A stretch of DNA of 64,000 nucleotides from an uncultured Hyphomicrobium sp. (GTDB taxonomy: Bacteria > Pseudomonadota > Alphaproteobacteria > Rhizobiales > Hyphomicrobiaceae): the NCBI RefSeq assembly GCF_902826555.1, contig NZ_CADEFI010000005.1, forward strand, positions 57,187 through 121,186. The letters are read 5' to 3'. Both the position numbers and the translations under genes were made by a program. The notes beneath the pieces are model-generated. The model did not search any database and was not told where the DNA came from. It saw nothing but the letters and a program-made list of their open reading frames with translations. Below are positions 17,606-26,687 of the stretch, in pieces (positions within the stretch are counted from its first letter, which is position 1; every line of letters begins with the position of its first letter).

Positions 17606-18466
17606 CTAGGAGATGAAATCGAGCCCGAGATCCAGGATTGGCGCCGAATGCGTGAGCGCGCCGACCGAGATGAGATCGACCCCCGTCTCCGCGATGGCGC
17701 GGACCGTATCCAGCGTCACACCACCGGAAGCTTCCGTAAGGACGCGACCCGCAACCATCGTTACGGCCTTTCGCAGGACCTTCACATCCATATTGTCGAG
17801 CAGCACGGCATCGATCGGATGCTTGAGAGCCTGCGCGAGCTCGTCAAGGTCGCCGACCTCGACCTCGATCTTGACCATATGACCGGCATGCGCGCGCGCA
17901 GAGGCAATCGCCGGCTCCACGCCGCCCGCGGCCACGATGTGATTGTCCTTGATCAGGATGGCGTCGTAGAGCCCCGAGCGATGGTTGGCCCCGCCGCCGC
18001 AGCGTACCGCATACTTCTCGAAGGCGCGCAGGCCCGGCGTCGTCTTGCGCGTGTCGACGATGCGCGCGTGCGTGCCTTGAACCGCATCCACATAGCGGCG
18101 CGTCAGCGTGGCGATGCCGCTCATGTGGCAAAGGAAGTTGAGCGCCACGCGCTCCCCCGTCAGCAGCGCCCGCGCCGGTCCCGATACGCGTGCAACCACG
18201 CCCCCCGCTTGAACACGGTCACCATCACGGCCCAGCGCTTCGAACACAACGCGCGTGTCGACAGCCTGAAACGCCGCCTCCGCCACGGCAACGCCCGAGA
18301 TCACGCCTTCGCGCCGAGCACCGAACGTCGCCACCGCAGTCGCGTCGGCAGAAACGGTGGCGTCCGTCGTCAGATCGCCGCGCGAGCCAAGATCCTCGGC
18401 CAAAGCCTGCTCGACCGCGCGCGCAATCGACAATTGCGGAAGTCCACCATCGAACGCGGCACTCAC
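17606..18466 (-). CDS. nadC: Nicotinate-nucleotide pyrophosphorylase (quinolinate phosphoribosyltransferase)
   Basis: 286 aa from GTG 18466, which has GAGGAG 8 nt upstream and overlaps the nadB stop as GTGA. The enzyme converts quinolinate and PRPP to nicotinate mononucleotide, the last step of de novo NAD precursor synthesis. Visible are ALAEDLGSRGDLTT, ALLTGERVALNFL, RIVDTRKTTPGLRAFEKYAVRCGGG, AILIKDNHI, VEVEVGDLDE and VLLDNM, all family hallmarks. It is the last gene of nadA-nadB-nadC on the minus strand and is probably translationally coupled to nadB. Confidence 0.96.
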   Translation of the reverse strand: MSAAFDGGLPQLSIARAVEQALAEDLGSRGDLTTDATVSADATAVATFGARREGVISGVAVAEAAFQAVDTRVVFEALGRDGDRVQAGGVVARVSGPARALLTGERVALNFLCHMSGIATLTRRYVDAVQGTHARIVDTRKTTPGLRAFEKYAVRCGGGANHRSGLYDAILIKDNHIVAAGGVEPAIASARAHAGHMVKIEVEVGDLDELAQALKHPIDAVLLDNMDVKVLRKAVTMVAGRVLTEASGGVTLDTVRAIAETGVDLISVGALTHSAPILDLGLDFIS

Positions 18467-20136
18467 GTCTGCAGCTCCTCGCAGCGCGGCTGCGGAGCGG
18501 AGCGGCCGATACGCGCACTCGTGGCCCGGATTTCGCCCAGCGTCACCGCGCTCCGATGCTGCAGTGCCGGATCCGGCTCGGGATAGTCCGACCGGAAATG
18601 CGCACCACGGCTTTCCGGTCTCATCAGAGCCGCACCCGTAATGATCTCGGCGGCGAGCGCCATGTTGACGACCACGCGATCGTCGCCCGCCTCCTCGCCG
18701 ATCTCGGACAGGATCGCGAGCGCCTGCTCGAGCCCCGCGCCGTTGCGCACAACGCCCACATGCGCGCTCATGGTCTGCCGCAGACGCTGAGAGAGACGCG
18801 AGCGCCGGGCAGCATCCAAAGTCTCCTCCGCGCCCGTGCGATACGTCCGCGCGATCGGATGCGCCATGCCCGGCGAGACGAGACGGCCGATATCCTGGGC
18901 TGCACGCGCTCCGAGCACGACGGCTTCGAGCAGCGAGTTGGAGGCAAGCCTGTTGGCACCATGCAGCCCCGTCGACGCCACTTCGCCCACCGCCCACAGA
19001 CCTTCGAGGGAGGTGCGCCCGGCAAGGTCTGTCGCCACGCCACCCATGTGATAGTGCGCGGCCGGCGCAACCGGAATCGGCTGCGTGACGGGATCGACGC
19101 CTGCCGCGCGGCAATGCGCATAGACGGTCGGAAACGCCTGCGGGAAAGCCGCTCCGATCGCCGCGCGGCAATCGAGAAACGCGCCGCGCCCGGCCGCGAT
19201 CTCCGCGAACACGCCCCGCGCGACGACATCTCGCGCGGCGAGATCTCCGGCCGGATCGAGCGCCAGCATGAAGCGCTCGCCGGCACCGTTGATCAGCCTC
19301 GCCCCTTCGCCGCGCAGCGCTTCCGACGCAAGCGGGGCCGGATCGATACCGGCATCGATCGCGGTCGGATGGAACTGCACGAACTCCGCATCCGCAATCG
19401 CCGCGCCCGCACGCGCCGCAAAGGCAATCGCTTCGCCGCGGGCGTACATCGGATTTGTGGTCACGGAATAGAGTGCACCTGCGCCCCCCGTTGCCAGCAC
19501 AACGGCGCTCGCCGGCATGAAATCGAAGGTGCCCGTGCGCTTGGCCTCGGTGCGCACCAGACGCACGCCGGTGATGCGGTCCGCGTTGCCGGAGCCGGCA
19601 TCCGAAATGAGATCCAGCGCCTCATACCCGTCGAGCACGCGGATCGATGGCGTCGCCTTCACCGCTGCTATGAGCGACTGCATGATGGCCGCGCCCGCAC
19701 GGTCGCCCGACACACGCACGACGCGGGCCTGCGAATGCGCAGCCTCGCGCGACAGCACGAAATGCCCCGCGAGATCGCGGTCGAACGGTACGCCGTAGCG
19801 CAGGAGATCGGCGATACGCGACGGCGCCTCCGCGGCCACCACCTCGGCGACATGCGCATCTACGATGCCGCCCCCGGCCGCGATCGTATCGGCCGCGTGC
19901 CGCTCCGGCGTGTCGCCCTCGCCCACGGCGGCCGCAATGCCGCCCTGTGCCCAAACGCTGGAGGCACCTTCGCCAAGCGGCGCAGCCGCAACCACCGTCA
20001 CCGGCAGAGGGGCCAGCCTCAGCGCGGTAAAAAGTCCTGCAAGCCCGGCGCCGATCACGATGATATCGCCCGCTCCCAGCGCATGACGGGGATCGGCGAA
20101 ACCGGGGCTCAGAAGCCGTGTGCGTTCGAAGTCCAT
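18463..20136 (-). CDS. nadB: L-aspartate oxidase
   Basis: 557 aa. A flavoprotein that oxidises L-aspartate to iminoaspartate, the substrate of NadA. The FAD site is IIVIGAGLAGLFTALRLA; other hallmarks are SSVWAQGGIAAAV, HAADTIAAGGGIVD, VQFHPTAI, the substrate-side HYHMGGVATD and the C-terminal GANRLASNSLLEAVV. Residues after about 430 form the helical C-terminal domain. It lies between nadA (55 bp upstream) and nadC (4-bp overlap), so the three are one transcription unit. Confidence 0.96.
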   Translation of the reverse strand: MDFERTRLLSPGFADPRHALGAGDIIVIGAGLAGLFTALRLAPLPVTVVAAAPLGEGASSVWAQGGIAAAVGEGDTPERHAADTIAAGGGIVDAHVAEVVAAEAPSRIADLLRYGVPFDRDLAGHFVLSREAAHSQARVVRVSGDRAGAAIMQSLIAAVKATPSIRVLDGYEALDLISDAGSGNADRITGVRLVRTEAKRTGTFDFMPASAVVLATGGAGALYSVTTNPMYARGEAIAFAARAGAAIADAEFVQFHPTAIDAGIDPAPLASEALRGEGARLINGAGERFMLALDPAGDLAARDVVARGVFAEIAAGRGAFLDCRAAIGAAFPQAFPTVYAHCRAAGVDPVTQPIPVAPAAHYHMGGVATDLAGRTSLEGLWAVGEVASTGLHGANRLASNSLLEAVVLGARAAQDIGRLVSPGMAHPIARTYRTGAEETLDAARRSRLSQRLRQTMSAHVGVVRNGAGLEQALAILSEIGEEAGDDRVVVNMALAAEIITGAALMRPESRGAHFRSDYPEPDPALQHRSAVTLGEIRATSARIGRSAPQPRCEELQT

Positions 20137-20191
20137 GGGTCGATACTCCCACGTCTCGCGGGCGGGCGCGCTCGTCGCGCGCCCGACGTTG

Positions 20192-21274
20192 CTAGACCGA
20201 AGCCTCCACCATGCGCTCGACAGCGCGCCGGGCCTTCTCGGCGACGGTCGGATCGACCGTCACCTCGTAGCGGTTGTAAAGCAGCGCCTCGTAGATCTTC
20301 TCGAGGCTGATGCGTTTCATGTGCGGGCACAGGTTGCATGGCCGCACGAACTCCACGTCAGGCGTTTCCGCCGCAACGTTGGAAGCCATCGAGCATTCCG
20401 TGACCAGCACGACCTTGGGCGGGCGTTTGGTCTTCACCCAGTCGATCATCGCCGCCGTCGACCCGGTGAAGTCGGCCGCATTGATCACGTCCGGCGGGCA
20501 CTCGGGATGCGCGATGATCTTGAGACCGGGCTCCGCGGCCCGCATCGCCTCCATCTCCTCGCCCGTGAAGCGCTCGTGCACCTCGCAATGACCCTTCCAC
20601 GCGATGATCTCGACCTTGGTCTTGGTCTGCACGTACTTGGCGAGATACTCGTCGGGAATGAGCAGCACGCGCGGCGCGCCGAGGCTCTCGACGATCTTCA
20701 CCGCGTTGGACGAGGTGCAGCAGATATCGCACTCGGCCTTCACCGCCGCGCTCGTGTTGACATAGGTGACGATCGGCACGCCGGGATAGGCGACGCGCAA
20801 CGCGCGCACGTCCTCGGGCGTGATCGACGCCGCGAGCGAGCAGCCCGCCAGCGGATCGGGAATGAGGACCGTCTTGTCCGGATTGAGCAGCTTCGACGTC
20901 TCGGCCATGAAGTGCACGCCCGCCTGCACGATGACGCTGGCCTCGGTGCGCGCTGCTTCCTTCGCGAGCTGCAGGCTGTCGCCGCGAAAATCGCCCACGC
21001 AGTGGAAGATCTCCGGCGTCATGTAGTTGTGCGCCAGGATGACGGCATTGCGCTCCCGCTTGAGCTCGTTGATCGCCTTGATGATGGGGGCGTAGTGCAC
21101 CCACTCCATCGGCGTCACGACGTGCTTCACGCGCTCGTAGAGCGGTTCCATTTCACGACGCAACGCGGGCGTGAACGCCAGCGGCGGGGTGATCCGATCC
21201 TCGCCCCGCGACCGCGGCGCGCAAGCGTCCCCGCGATCGAGCGTGAGAGCCGAATGGGCTGAACCGAGAGCCAT
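20192..21274 (-). CDS. nadA: Quinolinate synthase A
   Basis: 360 aa. A 4Fe-4S enzyme that condenses iminoaspartate with dihydroxyacetone phosphate to quinolinate. Motifs include [61 protein letters not shown] and the C-terminal CNLCPHMK, which contain the cluster-binding cysteines. GGAGG lies 7 nt before the ATG at 21274. A perfect dyad 18-42 bp upstream of the start (21292-21316) is the probable NadQ operator, so repression would act on the whole nadABC unit. Confidence 0.96.
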   Translation of the reverse strand: MALGSAHSALTLDRGDACAPRSRGEDRITPPLAFTPALRREMEPLYERVKHVVTPMEWVHYAPIIKAINELKRERNAVILAHNYMTPEIFHCVGDFRGDSLQLAKEAARTEASVIVQAGVHFMAETSKLLNPDKTVLIPDPLAGCSLAASITPEDVRALRVAYPGVPIVTYVNTSAAVKAECDICCTSSNAVKIVESLGAPRVLLIPDEYLAKYVQTKTKVEIIAWKGHCEVHERFTGEEMEAMRAAEPGLKIIAHPECPPDVINAADFTGSTAAMIDWVKTKRPPKVVLVTECSMASNVAAETPDVEFVRPCNLCPHMKRISLEKIYEALLYNRYEVTVDPTVAEKARRAVERMVEASV

Positions 21275-21291
21275 TTTTCACCTCCAAGCTA

Positions 21292-21316
21292 TCATATACT
21301 CCACTTGAGTATATGA
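21292..21316. promoter_or_regulatory. Perfect 25-bp dyad in front of nadA, candidate NadQ operator
   Basis: TCATATACTC (21292-21301) and GAGTATATGA (21307-21316) are exact reverse complements around a 5-base spacer. It lies 18-42 bp upstream of the nadA start, just before its ribosome site, where a bound repressor would block transcription. NadQ, encoded immediately upstream, is known as the regulator of nadABC in alphaproteobacteria; assigning this site to it is inference from position and symmetry. Confidence 0.7.
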
Positions 21317-21467
21317 GGGCCCTGAAAAATACCGGCCGCCTTAGGCCAGTCATTCCTACGCTCTTGGAACCCTAAGGTTCCTTATTATGCTCACAGAGAG
21401 CACTTAGCGCACACAACGAATCTAATTGAGCGGACGACGATTTTCTAGGCCGTTGCCGAAAATATTT

Positions 21468-21497
21468 GCAGCGCGGCAAACCCTCCCGCCGCGCTGC
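21468..21497 (-). terminator. Hairpin just after nadQ
   Basis: Ten-base arms GCAGCGCGGC and GCCGCGCTGC with a 10-base loop begin 14 bp past the nadQ stop. On the nadQ strand the sequence after the stem is AAATATTTTC, a poor U-tract, so termination may be incomplete. Confidence 0.45.
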
Positions 21498-21510
21498 AAG
21501 CATCCTGCGA

Positions 21511-22569
21511 TCATGTCCGCACGGCCTTCACGCGCACACCCGGTGCCGGCCGCTCGAGCACGACCTCGCGACGGAAGCGGAAAAGCTTCGCAGGCCGTCC
21601 GCCCGTTTGCGTTTTGACCTCGCCGGTCGGCTCGACAAGCCCTGCACTCTCGACAAGGCGGCGAAAGTTCTGCTTGTGCAGATGCGGACCGAGAATGGCC
21701 TCCACCGTCTTTTGCAACTCGAACAGCGTGAAGTCGTCGGGCATCAGCTCGAAGATCACCGGGCGATATTTGATTTTCGCACGCACGCGCCCGATGGCGG
21801 TTGCAAGAACGCGCCGGTGATCGAACTTCATCGGCGCACCGAGCCGCGGCAACCCGCTGCCCCACAACGCACCGGCATCGCGCCCATCACGACGCGCTTC
21901 CTCGATCAGCCCCGCCTCGTAAAGCAGCTCGAACCGGTCGAGCACTTTCTCCTCGTCCCAGGCACCGCCATCGATGCCGAAGCAGATGCGGATACGATCC
22001 TCTTTCGGCACCGGCCGCTGAGGCGCCGTGCGCGAAGCCGGACTCTGCGCCCACTGCTTGAGACGCGGCTCGATTTCAGCCGCGAGAATCTCGGGCCTGC
22101 CCCTGCGCCAGTCCTCCCACGGAAAATACTGGTACCAGCTCCGCCAGGACCCATGCGCGAGATCGTGCGCGTGCCCGGTTTCCGTCAGCGCCAGATAGCC
22201 GATCGAGACCACATGCGGCGACGCATCGCCAGGCTCGGCGTGACGCCCGCGGTCACCGAACGTGTAGAGCTGCTCCACGTAGCCGAGCCCGAGCCCCGTC
22301 TGCTCCTCCACCCAGGCGCGAAGCCCGCTTTCGAGCGTACGGTGCGCGACGGGTGAGAACGGCCCGAACGGAAGGCCATCGACCCCGACAGGCTCCGCCT
22401 CGCTGCGGATCACGAGCACCACCGGCTCATCGTCGATGACCGCGACGATCGCGGCGTTGAGGCCGATTTCGACGCCCGCTGGCTCGCTGCGCGTTGCCAC
22501 GTGATGAGTAGCCTCCACGTCGGAATCCACTTCGCGAATTCGACGCTTGAAGTTCATATCTGCGACCAT
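21511..22569 (-). CDS. nadQ: NadQ-like transcriptional regulator of NAD biosynthesis (Nudix-related)
   Basis: 352 aa from ATG 22569 (AAGGAG 9 nt upstream). Residues about 35-190 resemble a Nudix domain (IVAVIDDEPVVLVIR, VEEQTGLGLGYVEQLYTFGD, VVSIGYLAL), but the Nudix box is degenerate: LRAWVEEQTGL lacks the RE pair, so hydrolysis is unlikely and the domain probably senses a ligand. The C-terminal third (MKFDHRRVLATAIGRVRAKIKY onward, with FTLFELQKTVEAIL and NFRRLVESAGLV) is the winged-helix DNA-binding part seen in NrtR/NadQ proteins. It sits upstream of nadABC in the same direction with a dyad between. NadQ is my preferred call over NrtR because of the taxonomic setting and length. Confidence 0.8.
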   Translation of the reverse strand: MVADMNFKRRIREVDSDVEATHHVATRSEPAGVEIGLNAAIVAVIDDEPVVLVIRSEAEPVGVDGLPFGPFSPVAHRTLESGLRAWVEEQTGLGLGYVEQLYTFGDRGRHAEPGDASPHVVSIGYLALTETGHAHDLAHGSWRSWYQYFPWEDWRRGRPEILAAEIEPRLKQWAQSPASRTAPQRPVPKEDRIRICFGIDGGAWDEEKVLDRFELLYEAGLIEEARRDGRDAGALWGSGLPRLGAPMKFDHRRVLATAIGRVRAKIKYRPVIFELMPDDFTLFELQKTVEAILGPHLHKQNFRRLVESAGLVEPTGEVKTQTGGRPAKLFRFRREVVLERPAPGVRVKAVRT

Positions 22570-22700
22570 GGCACAAGCTCCTTTAAGCCTTTGCCCGCTA
22601 AAACCTGATCATGGCGATTTTCGGGAGCCAATCGAGCGCGATTTTATTCCCGCGATCAGGAATAAATTCGCAATCTCAAAATGTTCTCCCAATCCATGCG

Positions 22701-23333
22701 TCAACGCGCATGCGTGAGCGCCGCAAAACGTTCGAGAAACAGCCGCTGCGCGTCGGCCGTGGTCAAAGGTGCAAGCGCCGAAAGACGTTGCGTGAGTGTG
22801 AAATTCGTTTCTTCCGGCTTACCAAAAAAAACAAGGGCTTCGGCCCGGGAAAAGCCTGCCAGCAGCGTCGCTTCATAAAATGCCGCGATTCGGTCGGCGC
22901 GCTTGATCTCGGAGGCAATGCGATCCGGTAGGCGTGGAGGCACCCCAAACCGCACATGAATGGCTTCGAGAAGTTTCATCTCGAAGGCCTTGTAATCGAG
23001 CCCGATCGCCGTCTTGAAGGGGCTTATCAAATCTCCAATCACATATTCGGGAGCGTCATGCAGCAGCGCGGCAAGACGCCATTCGGCGGACCACTCGGGA
23101 TTGAGCGCAGCGCAAATGTCTTCCACCACCAAGACGTGCTGCGCGACCGAAAATGCGTGCGCTCCGTGCGTCTGGCCGTTCCAGCGCGCGACGCGCGCGA
23201 GCCCGTGGGCGATGTCCTCGATCTCGATGTCGCCCGGAGCCGGATTGAGCAGATCGAGGCGACGCCCTGACAGCATCCGCTGCCACGCGCGCGCTTCGGC
23301 TTTGCCATTGGAGGTATCGATCGGCTCGCCCAT
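22701..23333 (-). CDS. HD-domain hydrolase (YfbR/5'-deoxynucleotidase-like)
   Basis: 210 aa from ATG 23333, 4 bp after the tag stop. The HD signature is seen as HAFSVAQHVLVVEDI, LLHDAPEYVIGDL (the His-Asp pair) and a late Asp in EIKRADRIAAFYEA. Length and layout match YfbR-like phosphohydrolases acting on nucleoside monophosphates, but the substrate is not established. It is the last gene of a ygfZ-tag-HD unit in which all genes overlap or nearly touch. Start choice: the longer frame to 23537 lies inside tag and is not credible. Confidence 0.85.
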   Translation of the reverse strand: MGEPIDTSNGKAEARAWQRMLSGRRLDLLNPAPGDIEIEDIAHGLARVARWNGQTHGAHAFSVAQHVLVVEDICAALNPEWSAEWRLAALLHDAPEYVIGDLISPFKTAIGLDYKAFEMKLLEAIHVRFGVPPRLPDRIASEIKRADRIAAFYEATLLAGFSRAEALVFFGKPEETNFTLTQRLSALAPLTTADAQRLFLERFAALTHAR

Positions 23334-23337
23334 GGCA

Positions 23338-23955
23338 TCAGACCAGCGGCGGCACGAACGTGCGCTGCAGCTTCGCGCACGCGGCGTGACGAGGACAGCC
23401 GACAAGGTGATCGTTGACCATGCCCGTCGCCTGCATGAAGGCATAGACCGTGGTCGGCCCCACGAAACGGAAGCCCTCCTTCTTGAGCGCCTTGGAGAGG
23501 CCGAGCGAGACGTCCGTCGTGGCAGGCACGTCGCCAAAACTCTCGGCCCTGTTGATCGTCGGTTTGCCGCCCGCGTGCTGCCACAGGAACGAACCTAGCG
23601 TCTGCCGCTTCCGAAGCGCGAGATACGCCTTTGCGTTGTCGATCGTCGCCTCGACCTTGAGCCGGTTGCGCACGATCCCCGCGTCCGCCATCAGCCTCGC
23701 CACGTCCTTCTGCGTGTAGCGCGCGATACGGGCGGGATCGAAATCGTGAAACGCCCGCCGGAACGCCTCGCGCTTCCTGAGGATGGTGATCCACGACAGC
23801 CCCGCCTGGAAGCCTTCGAGCATAAGTTTCTCGAACAGGAGGTGCTCATCGGCATGCGGCACACCCCACTCCTCGTCGTGGTAGCGCGCATAAAGAGGAT
23901 CTTCGATGCCCGCCCAGGGACATCGCACGAGCTTCTCGGACTTGGACGATGTCAT
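23338..23955 (-). CDS. tag: DNA-3-methyladenine glycosylase I
   Basis: 205 aa. It removes 3-methyladenine from alkylated DNA. Hallmarks: RCPWAGIEDPLYARYHDEEWGVP (read as two parts, with the zinc Cys near the N-terminus and the His), LFEKLMLEGFQAGLSWITIL, REAFRRAFHDFDPARIA, and the C-terminal zinc site GMVNDHLVGCPRHAAC. The start ATG at 23955 overlaps the ygfZ stop (ATGA), implying coupled translation. All expected metal ligands are visible. Confidence 0.95.
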   Translation of the reverse strand: MTSSKSEKLVRCPWAGIEDPLYARYHDEEWGVPHADEHLLFEKLMLEGFQAGLSWITILRKREAFRRAFHDFDPARIARYTQKDVARLMADAGIVRNRLKVEATIDNAKAYLALRKRQTLGSFLWQHAGGKPTINRAESFGDVPATTDVSLGLSKALKKEGFRFVGPTTVYAFMQATGMVNDHLVGCPRHAACAKLQRTFVPPLV

Positions 23956-24854
23956 GCCGGAGCCCCAATCTCGAAAGTTGCGAACGGCGGCGCCTCGACG
24001 GAGAGCGCTACGCCATCGGCCGTCACCGGCACGCCGGCCTGCTGCGCTTCGAAGACCCGGTCGAGCCGCAAGAGGGCAAGCCCCCGCGCACCGGCGACCG
24101 AACCCAGCCGGCCGATCTCCACCGCGCCGGCCAGCACCGGCTGCGGTCCGGCGGGCAAGGGAACCTCGGCCACCACCGGAACGACGCGCTTGCGCACCGT
24201 CGCCCGGTGCTGCATGCGCGACACCACCTCCTGGCCCACGAAGCAACCCTTCGTGAAGGACACTCCGTTGAGCTGATCGAGCAGCGCCTCGTGCGGGAAC
24301 GTGTCGCCGAGCACGAAGTCTCGCCCGCTTTCCGGCACGCCGAGCCCGACGCGATAGGCATGGTAGGCCTCGGCAGGGACTAGCCCGGCCTTGGTCTGAG
24401 CGACCACATCGCCCGCCTGATCCTTCGCGGCAAGGATGCGGATGCCGAGCGGCGCGAAACGCGGATCGGCAAACGCGTGCGCGCCCACAGCCTCCCCGAA
24501 CGAGACCGCCGATGCGCCCCACAAAGCCGCAACCGAATAATCCTCCGATACGTCGCGGATTTCGACCGACGCGCGGAGCTTGTACATGGAGAGCCGCTTC
24601 ACGAGCCCTTCCGCCTTCTCGCGAGCCGTCTCGAGCAGAAAGCCTTCGGCCGTGCGCACGACGAAGAAGTCGAACAGCACCTTGCCCTGCGGCGAAAGCA
24701 GTGCCGCGTAGAGGGCGGGCGTTTCGGCGAGCCGGGCCATATCGTTGGTGATCAGCCCGCCAAGCAGCTTCTCGGCGTCCGCGCCCACAACGGCCACGGC
24801 ACCCCGATCGTCGAGTATCGCCACGTGAGGTGCTGTTGCGGCCGTCATTCCCAT
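23952..24854 (-). CDS. ygfZ: Folate-binding YgfZ/GcvT-like protein
   Basis: 300 aa. YgfZ proteins bind tetrahydrofolate and help assemble or repair certain Fe-S enzymes. The diagnostic motif KGCFVGQEVVSRM is present, preceded by FTKGC; the N-terminal GcvT-like part has GGLITNDM and LLSPQGKVLFDFFVV. No aminomethyltransferase catalytic region is seen. MG precedes a second Met at residue 3, so the start may be 24848. It leads the ygfZ-tag-HD unit by overlap. Confidence 0.93.
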   Translation of the reverse strand: MGMTAATAPHVAILDDRGAVAVVGADAEKLLGGLITNDMARLAETPALYAALLSPQGKVLFDFFVVRTAEGFLLETAREKAEGLVKRLSMYKLRASVEIRDVSEDYSVAALWGASAVSFGEAVGAHAFADPRFAPLGIRILAAKDQAGDVVAQTKAGLVPAEAYHAYRVGLGVPESGRDFVLGDTFPHEALLDQLNGVSFTKGCFVGQEVVSRMQHRATVRKRVVPVVAEVPLPAGPQPVLAGAVEIGRLGSVAGARGLALLRLDRVFEAQQAGVPVTADGVALSVEAPPFATFEIGAPA

Positions 24855-24923
24855 GGCACTCGGATACGAAAAGCCGCAACCTTTGGACTATCGTGCTGCC
24901 GGGCAAAGGCCTGCGTCGAAAAC

Positions 24924-26453
24924 CTAACGCCCGCGGCGCCCGCCGGCCGCCCGCTTCTTGGCAGTCTCCTTCTCGCCAGTCCCGGCCGCGGCCGGCGCCA
25001 GCTGCGCCACCGGCTTGGCCTTGCCTGGAAGCTTGGCCGCGATCGGCTTCTGGCAGGCCCATTCCGCCACCGCGTCGATATCGTAGAACCGCGTGCTCTC
25101 CATCAGCATCCGGCACTCGGTCCAGATGTCGCCGTCCACCATCGGCATGAAGAGATCGTGCACGTTGTCGACGCCAAGATAGCAGCGCACGCCAGCCTCC
25201 CGGAGCTTTACGTAGGGGGCGATCGAGTTGTGCAACGGCGCCGTCATCGGCAGCTGCTTCATGCTGAGCGCGGCCGACGGACAGATGATGATGCCCATGT
25301 CGGCTTCGCGGACCTTCTCGATGATGCGGTCCTGCTCCCGATCGTCCTTGGCCGAGAGCGAGATCGCATGCACGCCGAACACGCGCCCCTGCATGCCGTG
25401 CTCGATCGTTTTCTCGGCCAAGAGCTCCGTCTCGTTCTCGAGCGGATTGTTCTCCTGGTCGATATGCACGTCCACCGGCTTGCCGAGCTTCTTGGCCAGC
25501 GAGAGAATGACGTCGAGATGCTTTTCGGGCTTCGGCCGGTCGCGCGAGGGAAGGCCGCCGCAATAGTCGGCAAGTTCGCAGGCCTCGGCGTACTGGGCGA
25601 AGGATGCGGGGTCGAGCACGCCCTGCAGCGGCTGCACGCCGACCTCGAACAGGATGCGATCCGCATAGCGCCTCTTCACCTCCAGCGCCGCCTTGATCGG
25701 CAGGAGACCGACTGTGCTGTCGGCATCCACCATCGTCCGGCAGTAGGTCGCCCCCTGCTGGATCATGGTTTCGAGGCCGCGGCTGATCCGCTCGACGAGA
25801 TCGTCGTGCGTATAGTTCTCCTTGAGGTAGCGATAGAGCTCCCACTTTTTCTGCATGTCGACCTGGCTCAAGCGCAGGTTCTCATGCGTGATCAGATAGG
25901 CCTTGTCGAAGTGCGCATGATGATTGGCGAGGCCGCCGTGACGCTCGGCAGCCGCCAGGAACCGCAGCCGCAGATTCCACGGCTCGCTGTCGTCCGCAAG
26001 CCGGTAGCGATAGGTGCCGCGCTCCGCATCGATGATGATCTGCTCGAGTGTGGCGATGCCGACGTCGGCGTCCGTGATCAACGGAATGCCGTTCTCGATC
26101 GAAAGCTTGCGGATGAGCTTCGCATCCGAGCCTTCGTCGTAATCCTCGTCGCCGGTCAAGACGTTGATGACGAGATCGAAGCGGTTGGCCTTGAGGAACG
26201 AAAGAATGTTGGGCGAGCGCCCGTCGGTGATCTTGTGGATCTCGGTGCTGTTGATGCCGTGCTGAGCGAAGAAGCGGTAGGTCCCGGGCGTCGCGTAGAG
26301 TTCGACGTCGAGTGTGAGAATGCGCCGGATGGCGGGAAGCATGCGCTTCTTGTCTTCGGGGCGGCCCGCGCTGATCAACAGGCTCTTGCGGCGCTGGCGA
26401 CCGAGGAGCTTCAGGTTGAAGGCCAGAAGCTCGAGTGAGATGGCGTTGCTCAT
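24924..26453 (-). CDS. Fusion of a methylglyoxal-synthase-like domain with a cytosine-deaminase-like amidohydrolase
   Basis: 509 aa. Residues ~20-140 resemble the MGS-like domain found in methylglyoxal synthase and in CPSase/PurH (ATPGTYRFFAQHGINS, ITDGRSPNILSFLK, LVINVLTGDEDYDEGSD, GIPLITDAD). Residues ~165-470 resemble the CodA class of amidohydrolases: HHAHFDKAYL (His179, His181), PVDVHIDQENN (His330), GVHAISLS (His362) and YLGVDNVHDLF (Asp429). The position normally held by the catalytic Glu (third after His330) is Gln333, with Asp332 and Glu334 on each side. A Lys/Arg/Ala-rich tail ends the chain. The gene stands 70 bp upstream of ygfZ. Substrate unknown; a cyclic amide or nucleobase-like ring is plausible. 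Confidence 0.85.
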   Translation of the reverse strand: MSNAISLELLAFNLKLLGRQRRKSLLISAGRPEDKKRMLPAIRRILTLDVELYATPGTYRFFAQHGINSTEIHKITDGRSPNILSFLKANRFDLVINVLTGDEDYDEGSDAKLIRKLSIENGIPLITDADVGIATLEQIIIDAERGTYRYRLADDSEPWNLRLRFLAAAERHGGLANHHAHFDKAYLITHENLRLSQVDMQKKWELYRYLKENYTHDDLVERISRGLETMIQQGATYCRTMVDADSTVGLLPIKAALEVKRRYADRILFEVGVQPLQGVLDPASFAQYAEACELADYCGGLPSRDRPKPEKHLDVILSLAKKLGKPVDVHIDQENNPLENETELLAEKTIEHGMQGRVFGVHAISLSAKDDREQDRIIEKVREADMGIIICPSAALSMKQLPMTAPLHNSIAPYVKLREAGVRCYLGVDNVHDLFMPMVDGDIWTECRMLMESTRFYDIDAVAEWACQKPIAAKLPGKAKPVAQLAPAAAGTGEKETAKKRAAGGRRGR

Positions 26454-26687
26454 ATCCTGACCTCGTTTGCTCCGATAAGCGCACTTTGCGCGTCTTAACC
26501 TCGCGGGACAGGCCCGCGTGGTGGTCAGAATCGCATCCTATTCGAGTTGGCGCCTCGGCACCACCGGATTGCGCCGCTCATCCACGGGCGCACGCCGGAA
26601 CCCGTGCCGAGTGCCGTCTATACGCGACACTAGGCGCCCGAGAAATGCCCCCGGCGCGCCTCAAACGTCGCAGCCAAGCCCACCTTG

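Noticed and set aside
21360..21385. GGAACC/GGTTCC hairpin between nadQ and nadA
   Set aside because: The T-rich side follows on the strand opposite to both genes, so it is not a terminator for them.
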